DNA of 64,000 nt from Parashewanella tropica (GTDB lineage: Bacteria > Pseudomonadota > Gammaproteobacteria > Enterobacterales > Shewanellaceae). Numbering within the stretch: position 1 is the first letter of the stretch; every line of letters begins with the position of its first letter. The position numbers were made by a program, and so were the translations under genes. Location: assembly GCF_004358445.1 (NCBI RefSeq), contig NZ_CP037951.1:3483001-3547000 (forward strand), in the 5' to 3' direction. The notes under the pieces are model-generated. The model was not told where the DNA came from, searched no databases, and was given only the letters and a program-made list of their open reading frames with translations. This document shows positions 54,768 to 64,000 of this stretch, one piece after another.

Positions 54768-56237
54768 TTATTCGCTGAGTACAACCTGTTTTGGAACGCC
54801 AGTTAAAGGTTCAGGGCTATCGCCGTCTAATTCACGATTTTGATTTTCTAACCAAAAACGACTCAAGAACAAAGTAAAGATCACTGTCACCGCTAAAGTA
54901 ATGGCCATTAAGTGAATATAATGCAGCCCCCAAGGTTGCCATACAAAGGTAAAGATAGAATATAAAGCAACCCCAAAAATCAAGCCGATTTTTATGGCGG
55001 TAGCATGCACATTTTTAAACAATAAGGCGCAAATAAAGGCCGCTAAAACAGGCATCGAATAGAGCCCATTCAATTGTTGTAAAAATGCAACAATACTGGC
55101 CGCTTTTGCAAAAATAGGAACAAGACATAAAGATAAAATAGTAAAGAGTAACGCTACGCGAGTCCCAATTTTTCTTGGATCAGCATCGGCATTAAAATAA
55201 TTTTGGTGAATGTCGCAGGTATACAATGCCGCAGCTGAGTTCAAGCAGGAGTTAAACGAGCTTAACACAGCCCCAGCAATCACGGCTGCAAATGCACCCG
55301 AAAGCCAATGAGGCAGAATGTCGCCGACTAACTTACCGTAAGCGACATCGCCAATATCACCATAAAGTTTTAATGCAACAATGCCGGGTAACACGACGAC
55401 AAGAGGAGTTAGAAACTTGGTAAACACTGCACCATAAAGCCCTTTTTTTGCCTCTCTCACCGACTTGGCCGCTAACGCTCTTTGGGTGATCACCATATTA
55501 GTGCCCCAGTAGAAAATCTGAATAAAAATCATCCCAGTAAATAAGGTTGGCCATGGGATATCTGATGTATTGTCGCCAATTAACGTCAAACTGCTTTCAG
55601 GAATGCCTGAAAAGTTCCAATGAATGGCATTCATGGCAAGAAATGAAACAATCAAACTCATGACGATTAAACCAACACCATTAAGCGTATCGGAAATCGC
55701 AATCGCGCGAAGACCACCAAAAATGGCGTATATTGCTCCTGCAGCTGCAAACAAAATCGCAATCACCATAATCGGTATGTGAAGCCCAAACATGGACTTC
55801 ATAAATAACGATCCGGTATAGAGAACGACAGGAAGCAGAATAAAAGCATACCCAAGCATAAACAGCACAGAGACCATAGCGCGAATGCCTTTATCATTAT
55901 ATTTACGCTCAAGTAACTCCGTGGTTGTGGTGCAATTGTATTTGTAATAAATCGGGATCAACCATTTGGCTAAAATCATTAGTCCTATGGCTGCAGCAAT
56001 TTCCCACCACGCAACCAATAAAGTCTGCGCTCCATTCATACCAACGATTTGCTCAGCACTGATGTTCGTCATCATCAATGAACCAGCCACAACAACCCAA
56101 TTCAACCCACCGCCAGCGAGAAAATAATCTTTAGTATCATTGGGATCACGCTTTACTTTTTTGCAACGAATATAAGTTATGAGTGCGACTAACAAAGTTA
56201 AACCTAAAAATACGCTTACTTGGATGAATGCATCCAT
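54768..56237 (-). CDS. sodium:solute symporter (SGLT-type, probable galactose importer)
   Basis: A 489-residue SSS-family transporter with about 13-14 membrane helices. The N-terminal 'DYFLAGGGLNWVVVAGSLMMTNISAEQIVGMNGA' region (about 37-70) and 'GGLRAIAISDTLNGVGLIV' are typical of SGLT proteins such as the Vibrio galactose carrier. It is encoded just upstream of galK and galM on the same strand, so galactose with sodium is the likely substrate pair. The 134-bp gap to galK may hold a second promoter. Confidence 0.88.
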   Translation of the reverse strand: MDAFIQVSVFLGLTLLVALITYIRCKKVKRDPNDTKDYFLAGGGLNWVVVAGSLMMTNISAEQIVGMNGAQTLLVAWWEIAAAIGLMILAKWLIPIYYKYNCTTTTELLERKYNDKGIRAMVSVLFMLGYAFILLPVVLYTGSLFMKSMFGLHIPIMVIAILFAAAGAIYAIFGGLRAIAISDTLNGVGLIVMSLIVSFLAMNAIHWNFSGIPESSLTLIGDNTSDIPWPTLFTGMIFIQIFYWGTNMVITQRALAAKSVREAKKGLYGAVFTKFLTPLVVVLPGIVALKLYGDIGDVAYGKLVGDILPHWLSGAFAAVIAGAVLSSFNSCLNSAAALYTCDIHQNYFNADADPRKIGTRVALLFTILSLCLVPIFAKAASIVAFLQQLNGLYSMPVLAAFICALLFKNVHATAIKIGLIFGVALYSIFTFVWQPWGLHYIHLMAITLAVTVIFTLFLSRFWLENQNRELDGDSPEPLTGVPKQVVLSE

Positions 56238-56492
56238 CGTTAACTCCTACTGTTAGAGTTTTAGGCCGTTTTATCCAGTGAGTGAAATAACCTTAAATCA
56301 GGCTATAAACATCAAAACGGCAAACTAAAACGAAATATCAGTGTGTTTACGAGGATATGATAGGTATTATCAGGGTACGCCCCATGATGACAGATGACAG
56401 CTACTCATATATTGTCTGTAACCCGCCTTGCTTCCCCACGTTTTCCTCTTTTTTCGCGCAAAAATCTTCAGGAAACAGCGCACGGTTGCACG

Positions 56493-57407
56493 CTATTTTC
56501 GACTCCAAACAATGGTGATGTACCGATTATTGGGACTCACTGCAATGCGATACGGACTGTGATGCCTTGGTGATGGTGGCGTAATATTCTTGATAGACTG
56601 CCAGCTCATCGATACCGTCGAAGAAGGCTTTTGCTCTAGGTGCCAAGCTCTTAACTCATTCCCATCCAAATTAAATAACCAAGTGGATTGAGTTAGCGCA
56701 TGACCGCTCCAAGCATAGTCTTCATTTCCTGAACCTAAACTGACTACCTCTTGATGACTTCGAAGCTTAGGATCAAATATTGTAACGACTTGATCACCGT
56801 TCATTTTCTTTTTTACATAGCTAAAACGAGTTTGATTAGGTACTAGATGGATACTGCGTCCCACATGATCAGTGACAAAATGTCGCTCATCAGCTTGCTC
56901 CCCCTTTGGCTCAAAATACAGTGCATGAGCGTAACGAGCCCAAAGCAGTGTCCCAAGTTCTGAATGAGCAGCGTAATACCCCGAGGGGATCAAACTATTA
57001 ATCGCTCGAACTCTTGGTTTCCCCTCTTTTTGAAGCCATACACTTTGATGTGGTACGCCTTGCTCTACGACATACTTCAAGCCTTCTGGTGTCTCATTCG
57101 GGGAAAATTCGCTTTCATCAGGTGTATTTGTAACTTGGTAAATGTCACCATTAAAGAATTGATATTGATAAATATCAGTATGGGCACCACTCCGATTGGA
57201 AGAAAAGAAAATGGATTGGCCGTCTAGCGCAAAACTCGCTTGATTGTCATAACCATCTCGATCTGTGATGACTTTGCCTTTACCAATCGACCATTGCTGG
57301 GTCTTGTTATCAAAGCTTAATGGATAAATTGAAATATCGGTGCCAGCAGCTAACGTACTTTGCGTAACCATCAAACTGGCTAGGACGAAACTCGGTTTTA
57401 TTTTCAT
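56493..57407 (-). CDS. exported TolB-like beta-propeller (PD40) protein
   Basis: A 304-residue protein with a signal peptide (about 1-20, VTQSTLAAG) and WD40-like PD40 repeats, clearest in 'ASFALDGQSIFFSSNRSGAHTDIYQ' in shortened form near 60-80. This resembles the TolB C-terminal propeller. The repeats probably bind a protein partner in the periplasm. It is not the tol-pal TolB, which is longer and lies in another operon. No enzymatic motif. Located between the galactose cluster and the protease. Confidence 0.7.
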   Translation of the reverse strand: MKIKPSFVLASLMVTQSTLAAGTDISIYPLSFDNKTQQWSIGKGKVITDRDGYDNQASFALDGQSIFFSSNRSGAHTDIYQYQFFNGDIYQVTNTPDESEFSPNETPEGLKYVVEQGVPHQSVWLQKEGKPRVRAINSLIPSGYYAAHSELGTLLWARYAHALYFEPKGEQADERHFVTDHVGRSIHLVPNQTRFSYVKKKMNGDQVVTIFDPKLRSHQEVVSLGSGNEDYAWSGHALTQSTWLFNLDGNELRAWHLEQKPSSTVSMSWQSIKNITPPSPRHHSPYRIAVSPNNRYITIVWSRK

Positions 57408-57502
57408 ATTGTTGCTCTTTATATAAACAAATCAGCAACACAATAACTAAGTTCTCACAAGCTGTATACAACATCGAAAAGTGCACAAAGCTATAAAATT
57501 CT

Positions 57503-57533
57503 AAAAAAAGCGCCAACTCTTTTGAGGTGGCGC
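57503..57533 (-). terminator. rho-independent terminator of the subtilase gene
   Basis: GCGCCAACTC and GAGGTGGCGC form a 10-bp stem (one G-T type mismatch) with a four-base loop. On the minus strand a run of seven T follows directly. Confidence 0.85.
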
Positions 57534-57552
57534 CTTCAACTGTTTGATAAGA

Positions 57553-60500
57553 TTATTTGATGATTCTTCTTCTCATGGCCAACAAACCTAACATCAGGGT
57601 TAATAAGTCCATTGAACCACCTGAACTTTTATTATCAGGCTTAGGCGCTGGTGCTTTTTCTGCTTTGACATTAATGGTCGCTGTAGCCGTATCCATTAAT
57701 GTTCCATTCGACACCGTTAACTCTAAAACGACTTGAGCATCAGAAGCTACATCAGGCAAGGAAACTGTAATTTCTTTAGTAGAGCTATCTGAAATCTTAA
57801 CATCAGGCCCAGAACTTTGTTTCCATTCATACGATATGGTGTCATCGGCCTCTGGCACTGAGCTACCTGTTGCCGCCAATGTGATATTTGTCTTTTCATT
57901 AGCGTTAACTGTAACCGCGTCCTCACCATTGATTTTGGCGAGCGTAACTCCTGATAAATCAACCTTTCCAATCATTTCGGAGATAGTTTCTTCAGCAAGA
58001 GTATGACTTAGCTCAAACGAGAGCTTTTTTGACTTAACCAGTGCAGCAGTACCTAACTCCACGGTAATGGTTTCATCAGTACTATTTGCCGCTTGGGTGA
58101 GTTCCCAAATCAGCTGTTGTGACTCAAATTGGCCATTGTGACTGTCAGAGCTGACGGTGATACCTTGTGGTAGGGCTAACTTAATGTTCAGCGTTCTTTC
58201 TTTATCGGTATTATTTCCAGCAACATCAATAGTTGCTGTTAAAGTATCCCCTGTTTTAGCCACATTAGTATTTAACGAGCCACCAACTAAGTTAGCATTA
58301 CGGTAAATTTCAATCGGCATGATCCCAATATTAGTTGGCGTATTAATACCACTGCCCATCTCCAATGCCGTCATATAAAGCGTGTCACGTTTTAGAGGCT
58401 TATCCCATGCAACATTTATTGCAAATGGATCTTCACTCTTAATCGCATCAGGCGCTGTAACTTTAATACTATTGTCATCAGCCCCAATTAACACCACTTC
58501 AATTACCACCTCATCAGATTTATCAGATGGCGCGTCTGGATCACCAAAGTTATGAACCGCAAAGAAATATGAACCGGGTTTAGGGTTATTGATCACGCAG
58601 CTTTCAAATTGCGTTTCCGTTGCACTCATGCACAAACGATTGTTCGCATGAAGTTCATTGGCGTTATCGGGCTTACCATTCAAGTTACTGTCTTTGCCGA
58701 TATACATATCAAGATCAGGCGATGTCGTTGACTTAATGCGTGCAACTAAGTGCTTAACCTTGTTATGGATATCGATTCGTTTTGAATAATAGAACTTAGG
58801 ATCGTTATAAACATTGATTGGCCATTTACTCTTATCGCTATCATCACGAGGAAGTTCGACAGCAATATTTTCAACTTCAGCCAATTCAAAAGTTGCAATT
58901 TGTAGATCTTGAGTTGGGATGGTTTTAATACCATCAATTGTTCCACTTCCTTTAGTCGACGACGTCTCAAGTCTTGGTTTTTCAGGGAAAGAGCCTGCTA
59001 CAAATGTACCAATAACAGGTAATGCTGCAGTGGAGAGCTCAATATTATCAGGTGTAAGAACAAGTCGCCCAAATCCATAATCAGAATCAAAACCCTCACC
59101 AATTTCAGCAGTAATCGTCAGCTCAATGGTTTCGCCTTTGGCTAATGAAAAGCTCGCAGGAGAAGCCGAAACAGAGACACCATCAGTAATTTTGTGATGA
59201 CTTGTTGTCCATGATGCCGTTTCAGTGGCTTTGAAGGTTCTGGTCCACGTACAACGAATCAAACATCCGGTTTCCAACATTGCCGGCATATTTAAGGTTT
59301 CTGGTTTACCGTCTTTATCTGGATTTGCAGCAACATATTCATCATGCGTAACATCCATGACTAAACCGGACTTTAAGGCTTTATCGATTCTAATACTGCC
59401 TGAACCACCATCAAAGAAACCTGATGGTGTCACGCCATCTTCTTTTTTGGTATCAAATACAGCAGTAAGCATGAGTGCCGATTGTGCTTCCGCTGGCGTC
59501 CAACCAGGTTTCATTGAATGAATTAACGTCAATGCCCCTGCCACATGTGGACTCGACATTGAAGTCCCACTCAAAAAAATGTACGGCGACTCTCTACGAT
59601 CCTTAGGCGCTTTGTGAGGCTGATTCTCGGAGTTTGCAGCATAAATATCCACACCTGGAGCGGCAACGTGAGGGGTCATCCAGCGGTTAAATACAGAATC
59701 AGGACCACGTGAAGTAAATGGTGCAGCCTTATCAGCCAACTTAGGATCTTTAATTAGATCTGAACTACCAATCGTCGCTTGGTGATCAGCGCCTGTAGCC
59801 AACCAATCTTTGATTTTTTTACCATCTTCAGCGGTTACATGAATAGCTGGTAATACATGGAGGTCGGCATCTACAGTATCAGAGCCTCCAGCGGCGTTCA
59901 TGAATATCATGCCACCAGCACCACCAGCCAAGACATTCTTACCTTTAGCAACACGAGCGATTTCACCACGCTCACAAATCACAATCTGACCATCAAAGGT
60001 ATTCTCAGCAAAAGGGTTGAGACATTGACCATCACCGAAATTCTTCGCATCAACGACTTTTCCAGTGTAAGCCTTGGTCGCACCTTTACCATTGATATCA
60101 GCCAAATTGGTATCGCCACCAGAAAAACTCACTTTCTTATCGGTAAAGCTACGATCATGAGTATATGCTGCTACTGTCGTCACCCAAGGCGCATTACCGG
60201 GACTTCCCACAGTTTCTGGTCCAGGTCCACTGTTACCCGCAGAAGTGGCAACATGGATCCCCGCTTCACGTGCTGATAAGAAAGCTTTTGCATCTATGCT
60301 TTCCCACGGGTTTCGTGCTGTACCACCAACGGAATAGTTAATAACTTTAATGCCATTGGCAATCGCGTGCTCTACCGCCTTAGCGGTGATATCAGGCCAA
60401 CAAGAACCAGAGGCCTCACACACTTGATATGACACAATGTTAGCTCTGGGCGCAACACCACTGATCTGCTCAAATTGATAATCGGCTTTATCGCCCACAA

Positions 60501-61428
60501 CATTATAAACAGGTACATTTTTGACAACATTACCCGCTGTGGTTGATGCAGTATGAGAACCATGACCATCATAGTCAACGGCTATTTTATCTTGGCCCGC
60601 TGGCGTATCTTTATTGATAATGCCTTCATCGCCCCAAATCCCGATGAGTTTGTCATTACAGTATTTAGCTAAATCGGATTTACGGCAGTCACCTAAATAA
60701 TTTCCTTCACCTCTAGGGTTAGTATGATCATAACCATCTCCAGAAATGTCGGCAAAAGAAGGGTGAGAGGGGTTGATCCCTGTATCCATGATACCAACAA
60801 TCACACCTTCGCCTTGACTTTTAGTACCAATGGCACTGCCATTCCAAGCAGAAGGCGCTTTAATGTAACTTGGGCCTGAATCCGTGGTCAAATAGCTTGG
60901 CGTTACCTTGATAACAGCACTGACTTGATCATGCTGTTGTAGTTTGGTGACTTCTTTCTTATTGTTAAGTCTTGTCGTAAAACCATTCAACACAACTTGG
61001 TAACTGGTCTCTGCTTTTACTTCGCGATTGAGCATTACATTTGCATTGCTTAAAACTTGCTGCTGTGTTGATTGCAAATGAGAGATATAGGCTCTACTCG
61101 CCGAGCTATTCATATCAAGTAATCCAGTTTCATCATTTCTATTTGCTGGATTCATTTTGAGGCTAGTTGCGGCAAACTTACGGTTATCCCCGCGATAACT
61201 AGATAGTGGGGCTTCTTTTAATAAAACAACATATAAGTCTTCTACATCACGTTTAGATTGTTTGACAACGGTTACTCTTTGACCACCATCAACATCATGC
61301 CCTCTAGAATCGAGTTGACTTGCATGGATATTCGGCACTAATACGGATGAAATGGCTAGTGTTAATACACTTTTATTAGGGAATAGTTTCACTCTGTATT
61401 CCTTCTTATGTTTCTTGTTATTGTACAT
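57553..61428 (-). CDS. secreted subtilisin-family (S8) serine protease with GlyGly-CTERM tail
   Basis: A 1291-residue exported protease. A long signal peptide covers about 1-37 and an I9-type propeptide about 65-180. The S8 domain has an intact triad: Asp215 (IMDTGIN), His289 (DGHGSHTAS) and Ser623 (SGTSMSSPHVAG), with oxyanion Asn399 (SAGNSG). A protease-associated domain is inserted at about 450-560. Beta-rich domains follow, including PPC-like (about 870-975) and PKD/Ig-like (about 1185-1255) modules. The end, 'SSGGSMDLLTLMLGLLAMRR', is a GlyGly-CTERM signal: Gly-rich motif, membrane helix, basic end. Such tails are cut by rhombosortase after type II export. Divergent from a dead subtilase. 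Confidence 0.92.
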   Translation of the reverse strand: MYNNKKHKKEYRVKLFPNKSVLTLAISSVLVPNIHASQLDSRGHDVDGGQRVTVVKQSKRDVEDLYVVLLKEAPLSSYRGDNRKFAATSLKMNPANRNDETGLLDMNSSASRAYISHLQSTQQQVLSNANVMLNREVKAETSYQVVLNGFTTRLNNKKEVTKLQQHDQVSAVIKVTPSYLTTDSGPSYIKAPSAWNGSAIGTKSQGEGVIVGIMDTGINPSHPSFADISGDGYDHTNPRGEGNYLGDCRKSDLAKYCNDKLIGIWGDEGIINKDTPAGQDKIAVDYDGHGSHTASTTAGNVVKNVPVYNVVGDKADYQFEQISGVAPRANIVSYQVCEASGSCWPDITAKAVEHAIANGIKVINYSVGGTARNPWESIDAKAFLSAREAGIHVATSAGNSGPGPETVGSPGNAPWVTTVAAYTHDRSFTDKKVSFSGGDTNLADINGKGATKAYTGKVVDAKNFGDGQCLNPFAENTFDGQIVICERGEIARVAKGKNVLAGGAGGMIFMNAAGGSDTVDADLHVLPAIHVTAEDGKKIKDWLATGADHQATIGSSDLIKDPKLADKAAPFTSRGPDSVFNRWMTPHVAAPGVDIYAANSENQPHKAPKDRRESPYIFLSGTSMSSPHVAGALTLIHSMKPGWTPAEAQSALMLTAVFDTKKEDGVTPSGFFDGGSGSIRIDKALKSGLVMDVTHDEYVAANPDKDGKPETLNMPAMLETGCLIRCTWTRTFKATETASWTTSHHKITDGVSVSASPASFSLAKGETIELTITAEIGEGFDSDYGFGRLVLTPDNIELSTAALPVIGTFVAGSFPEKPRLETSSTKGSGTIDGIKTIPTQDLQIATFELAEVENIAVELPRDDSDKSKWPINVYNDPKFYYSKRIDIHNKVKHLVARIKSTTSPDLDMYIGKDSNLNGKPDNANELHANNRLCMSATETQFESCVINNPKPGSYFFAVHNFGDPDAPSDKSDEVVIEVVLIGADDNSIKVTAPDAIKSEDPFAINVAWDKPLKRDTLYMTALEMGSGINTPTNIGIMPIEIYRNANLVGGSLNTNVAKTGDTLTATIDVAGNNTDKERTLNIKLALPQGITVSSDSHNGQFESQQLIWELTQAANSTDETITVELGTAALVKSKKLSFELSHTLAEETISEMIGKVDLSGVTLAKINGEDAVTVNANEKTNITLAATGSSVPEADDTISYEWKQSSGPDVKISDSSTKEITVSLPDVASDAQVVLELTVSNGTLMDTATATINVKAEKAPAPKPDNKSSGGSMDLLTLMLGLLAMRRRIIK

Positions 61429-61866
61429 TTTCCTTACCTAATTAACCTTTCAGTAATAATCACGCAAATCAAATAGCATCATTTTTTTTTCTATTTTCTT
61501 TCACTGCCATATAAATCATGTACTTACACACATATATTTTTTTGTTCTAAATGGTTAACCAGAAAGCAGAATTTAACTTGGTAGCAACATGATAATTAAT
61601 GGCTTTCGTCATGCAAAACAAACCGAAACACAAAAATAACCAATTGAAATTAAAGGAAATGAAAAATAAATGAAATAAATTTGAAACAAAACAGAGGAAC
61701 CTAAGCTTGCTTGAATTTATCTTTTATTTAACAAATAGACTAGAGGCAACAAATATATGTTTCTCATTTCTCCATTTGTTATTGGCAGTGATTGAGTTAC
61801 CAAAAACGTTTGCCATCAATAAACAGTCGACAAATCAATTCTAATAAAGCAAGCGAAGGGAATAAT
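61429..61866. other. AT-rich divergent intergenic region
   Basis: A 438-bp gap between two divergent protease-family genes. It is AT-rich with A and T runs and should hold both promoters. I see no gene and no strong hairpin. Confidence 0.5.
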
Positions 61867-64000
61867 ATGTCATTTAAAATAAATAAACTTGCTGCTTGTA
61901 TTGCCATGGCTGCTGTCATTCCAGCCTCAGCAATAAATGCTCAAGTCACTGATATCCAAACTCCTTATGCCGCGGGGCAAACTGCGGAACAAACTCAGGT
62001 AATTTATGTCTATCTGTCAGACCTCGGTTCTCTGTCTAAAGCAACAATCAAGAATAAACAGCGTTTAGATAACGAACTACTCAAAATAAAAAGCACTCAA
62101 CAACGTGTTATAGCTGACATTAAAGCCATAGATGGAAATATAGAGGTAATATCATCAACTCGGTTATTTGGTAACTTTATCACCATTAAAGCTGATGTTT
62201 CTTTAGCTGAGAAAATCAAACAAGTTGCAGGTGTTAAGCACATTTCTGTAGAAACAAAGCCAATCTCTATGCCAGTTAATGCCATGGCATCAATCAGCTC
62301 GACTGCACAAAATGACGCAATTTCGATCCCCCCGTTATCAGCTGAAGCCAATGCAGGAAGCGGGGTAAAGGTCGCGATTATCGGTACAGGTGTTGACTAC
62401 ACCCATAAATCCTTAGGTGGAGTTGGTACACCAGAAGCCTATGCTGATGCCATGGCCAATGCGACAGCACCTTTTGACGGTTTCCCAACTGACGTAGTCG
62501 TTGGCGGCCTAGATTTAAGCAGTGAAAACCATGGTTTAGATTTAAACCCTATTGATCAAAACATCCGCTGCGTACGTGACTATGATAAAGCCACACACAA
62601 CACGGGGTTTGGTACTCGTCTAGCCAGTGCTGTTCACGCATTAGCACCTGGAGCAAAACTGACCGCTTATAAAACTTCCAATGTGGCTATGCCAAACCCT
62701 GACACCTGCCGCTTATCCGCTGAAAATACAGATAAATTTGTTCAAGCGATCGAACGTGCCGTTGATCCTAAAGGCGATGGTAGTTTTGAAGGTCGTGCCG
62801 ATATTATTGTGATTGATGCCTATGGTAATTCAGGGTTTTACAGTAGTAACGACGAAGGCATTTCTGCACCAATTGTCGAAACCTACGCGATTGAAATGGC
62901 TTCCGCTTTAGGCTCATTGGTGGTTGTAAACGCGGGGAGTTTTGGCGACAAGTTTGATAGTCATTACAACTTAGCATGGCGTGCCGCTGCTCCAAGTGCT
63001 TTGACAGTTGGTGGAATGACAAAAGATGCAAAAGGCACACTTAAAGTCACCAAAAAAACACCATATGGGCCTGTGCGAGGTTCAAACCACTACACCAAGC
63101 CCGACATGGTTTCCTATGCAGAGCAAATTGACGTTGCTGTTGTTGGCACTCAAGACAAAGTGGAAAAAAGTTCCGACACGGTCATGGGCGCTGCTCGTAT
63201 CGCGGCAGCCGCAGCCATCGTAAAATCTAAGCGTCCAGATCTGTCAATGACAGAAGTTAAAGCGCTGCTTATGAATACCGCCAACAAGCAAATTCAAGAT
63301 CTGAATGGCAAGCAAGCCGAATTAACCTTAGTTGGTAGTGGCACAGAAAACCTAGCTGATGCTTTAACTTCTCCTTCTGTTGTTTGGGAAAAAGGGACTT
63401 ATCAACCTAGTCTGAATTTCGGTTTCCAAGAAGGTCTTTCAACTCAGCGCTTCGTTAAGCAAGTTCAAATTAAAAACCTGTCAGACAAGACGGTTACTTA
63501 TAACGTTAGCGTTGATAATGACGGAAAAGATGGTAAAAGCGCTCTTACTTGGGAGTTACCAACAAGTGTAAGTGTACCCGCGGGACAAACTGTCGTTTTC
63601 CCTGCCGTTCTCAATATCGACTTTACTAAATTGCAAAACTGGCCTTTGAATAACACTGCGGGCTTTACTGCTGATAATTGGGCCAAAATTGAATTAACTG
63701 GCCACATTCAGCTCAAAGCAGATGGAAAACCGACCTTATCAATGAACTGGATGGCCAAGCCTCGCTCTGCCACAAAAATTAGCCGTGATTTCACTACACT
63801 GGAATCAATACATGAAGTAAAAGGCATCGAGCACCCATTTGGCCCATTTGCAGGAGCTTACAAACAGAGTTTCTCCAATGACAGCGCAACCGATACAACT
63901 TTTGCCGTATTCCCTTTAATGTTTCATGCGGACTCAAAACCTAAAGGCAAGCAACGCTCACGCGGGAACTTTTTCTCAGATATCGGAGCAGGAGTTTATG
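61867..64000 (+). CDS. subtilase-fold protein with all catalytic residues lost (partial, runs off the window)
   Basis: At least 711 residues, open to the window end. ATG 61867 has a good AAGGGA site. A signal peptide covers about 1-27 and an I9-like propeptide about 35-135. The S8 fold is recognisable, but its catalytic sites are changed: the Asp motif reads VAIIGTGVDYTH (Gly173 for Asp); the His motif reads GFGTRLAS (Phe248 for His); the oxyanion motif reads NAGSFG (Ser358 for Asn); the Ser motif reads DTVMGAARIAAAA (Val439 for Ser). The frame itself is intact, so this is a pseudoenzyme rather than a decayed gene. It may bind peptides or inhibitors or help the neighbouring active protease. 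The 3' end is not visible. Confidence 0.82.
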   Translation, partial: MSFKINKLAACIAMAAVIPASAINAQVTDIQTPYAAGQTAEQTQVIYVYLSDLGSLSKATIKNKQRLDNELLKIKSTQQRVIADIKAIDGNIEVISSTRLFGNFITIKADVSLAEKIKQVAGVKHISVETKPISMPVNAMASISSTAQNDAISIPPLSAEANAGSGVKVAIIGTGVDYTHKSLGGVGTPEAYADAMANATAPFDGFPTDVVVGGLDLSSENHGLDLNPIDQNIRCVRDYDKATHNTGFGTRLASAVHALAPGAKLTAYKTSNVAMPNPDTCRLSAENTDKFVQAIERAVDPKGDGSFEGRADIIVIDAYGNSGFYSSNDEGISAPIVETYAIEMASALGSLVVVNAGSFGDKFDSHYNLAWRAAAPSALTVGGMTKDAKGTLKVTKKTPYGPVRGSNHYTKPDMVSYAEQIDVAVVGTQDKVEKSSDTVMGAARIAAAAAIVKSKRPDLSMTEVKALLMNTANKQIQDLNGKQAELTLVGSGTENLADALTSPSVVWEKGTYQPSLNFGFQEGLSTQRFVKQVQIKNLSDKTVTYNVSVDNDGKDGKSALTWELPTSVSVPAGQTVVFPAVLNIDFTKLQNWPLNNTAGFTADNWAKIELTGHIQLKADGKPTLSMNWMAKPRSATKISRDFTTLESIHEVKGIEHPFGPFAGAYKQSFSNDSATDTTFAVFPLMFHADSKPKGKQRSRGNFFSDIGAGVY

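Noticed and set aside
62097-63040. Minus-strand frames over the catalytically dead subtilase
   Set aside because: They are antisense to a 2.1-kb open plus-strand frame with a signal peptide, propeptide and S8 fold pattern.

Overview
The window looks like chromosome of a marine gammaproteobacterium of the Shewanella/Parashewanella type. This is inferred from gene content and order, not from a marker tree: brnQ and a xerD-dsbC-recJ run, a second EF-G gene near a giant fused acyl-CoA carboxylase with a divergent LysR gene, a galM-galK-SSS symporter cluster, and secreted S8 proteases, one with a GlyGly-CTERM tail. No rRNA, tRNA, CRISPR array or transposase gene was seen.

Layout. 1-6.5 kb: a hypothetical protein, a SnoaL-like protein, and an RND pump operon with pump before adaptor. 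6.6-12.5 kb: housekeeping genes trmN6, brnQ, xerD, dsbC, recJ. 12.5-21.5 kb: a mixed block with a Ser/Asp-rich unknown protein, EF-G 2, a MITE-like inverted-repeat element, a lipoprotein, a DUF2878-like membrane protein, and two tandem paralogues of unknown function. The paralogues share an upstream element exactly 100 bp before each start codon. 21.5-28.3 kb: the fused carboxylase, its LysR neighbour, and an exported pyroglutamyl-peptidase-like protein.

28.3-46.8 kb is a type III secretion system (T3SS) of the SPI-2/LEE (Ssa-Esc) class, read on the minus strand: ssaB/spiC-like, sctC, sctD, ssaE-like, sseA-like chaperone, EspA/SseB-like filament, an AraC regulator, sctF, sctG, sctI, sctJ, sctK, sctL, sctW, ssaM-like, sctV, sctN, sctO, sctP, sctQ. 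It is flanked by an SsrA-like hybrid kinase and an SsrB-like response regulator. The export-gate genes sctR, S, T and U, expected after sctQ, are not in the window, nor are pore-forming translocators. The kinase reading frame is broken at a run of nine C residues, which could be a phase switch or a sequence error.

46.9-57.4 kb: MaoC-like protein, chemotaxis receptor, di-heme peroxidase, quinone oxidoreductase, a small acidic protein with a hairpin-rich leader, the galactose cluster, and a beta-propeller protein. 57.5-64 kb: an intact secreted subtilase, then a divergent subtilase-fold gene that runs off the window and has lost every catalytic residue (D, H, S and the oxyanion Asn).

The most interesting points are the poly-C break in the virulence-type kinase, the incomplete T3SS cluster, the dead subtilase beside a live one, the Cys-to-Ser pyroglutamyl peptidase homologue, and the paralogue pair with a fixed-distance promoter element. 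All family names come from motif recognition by eye; no database search was run.
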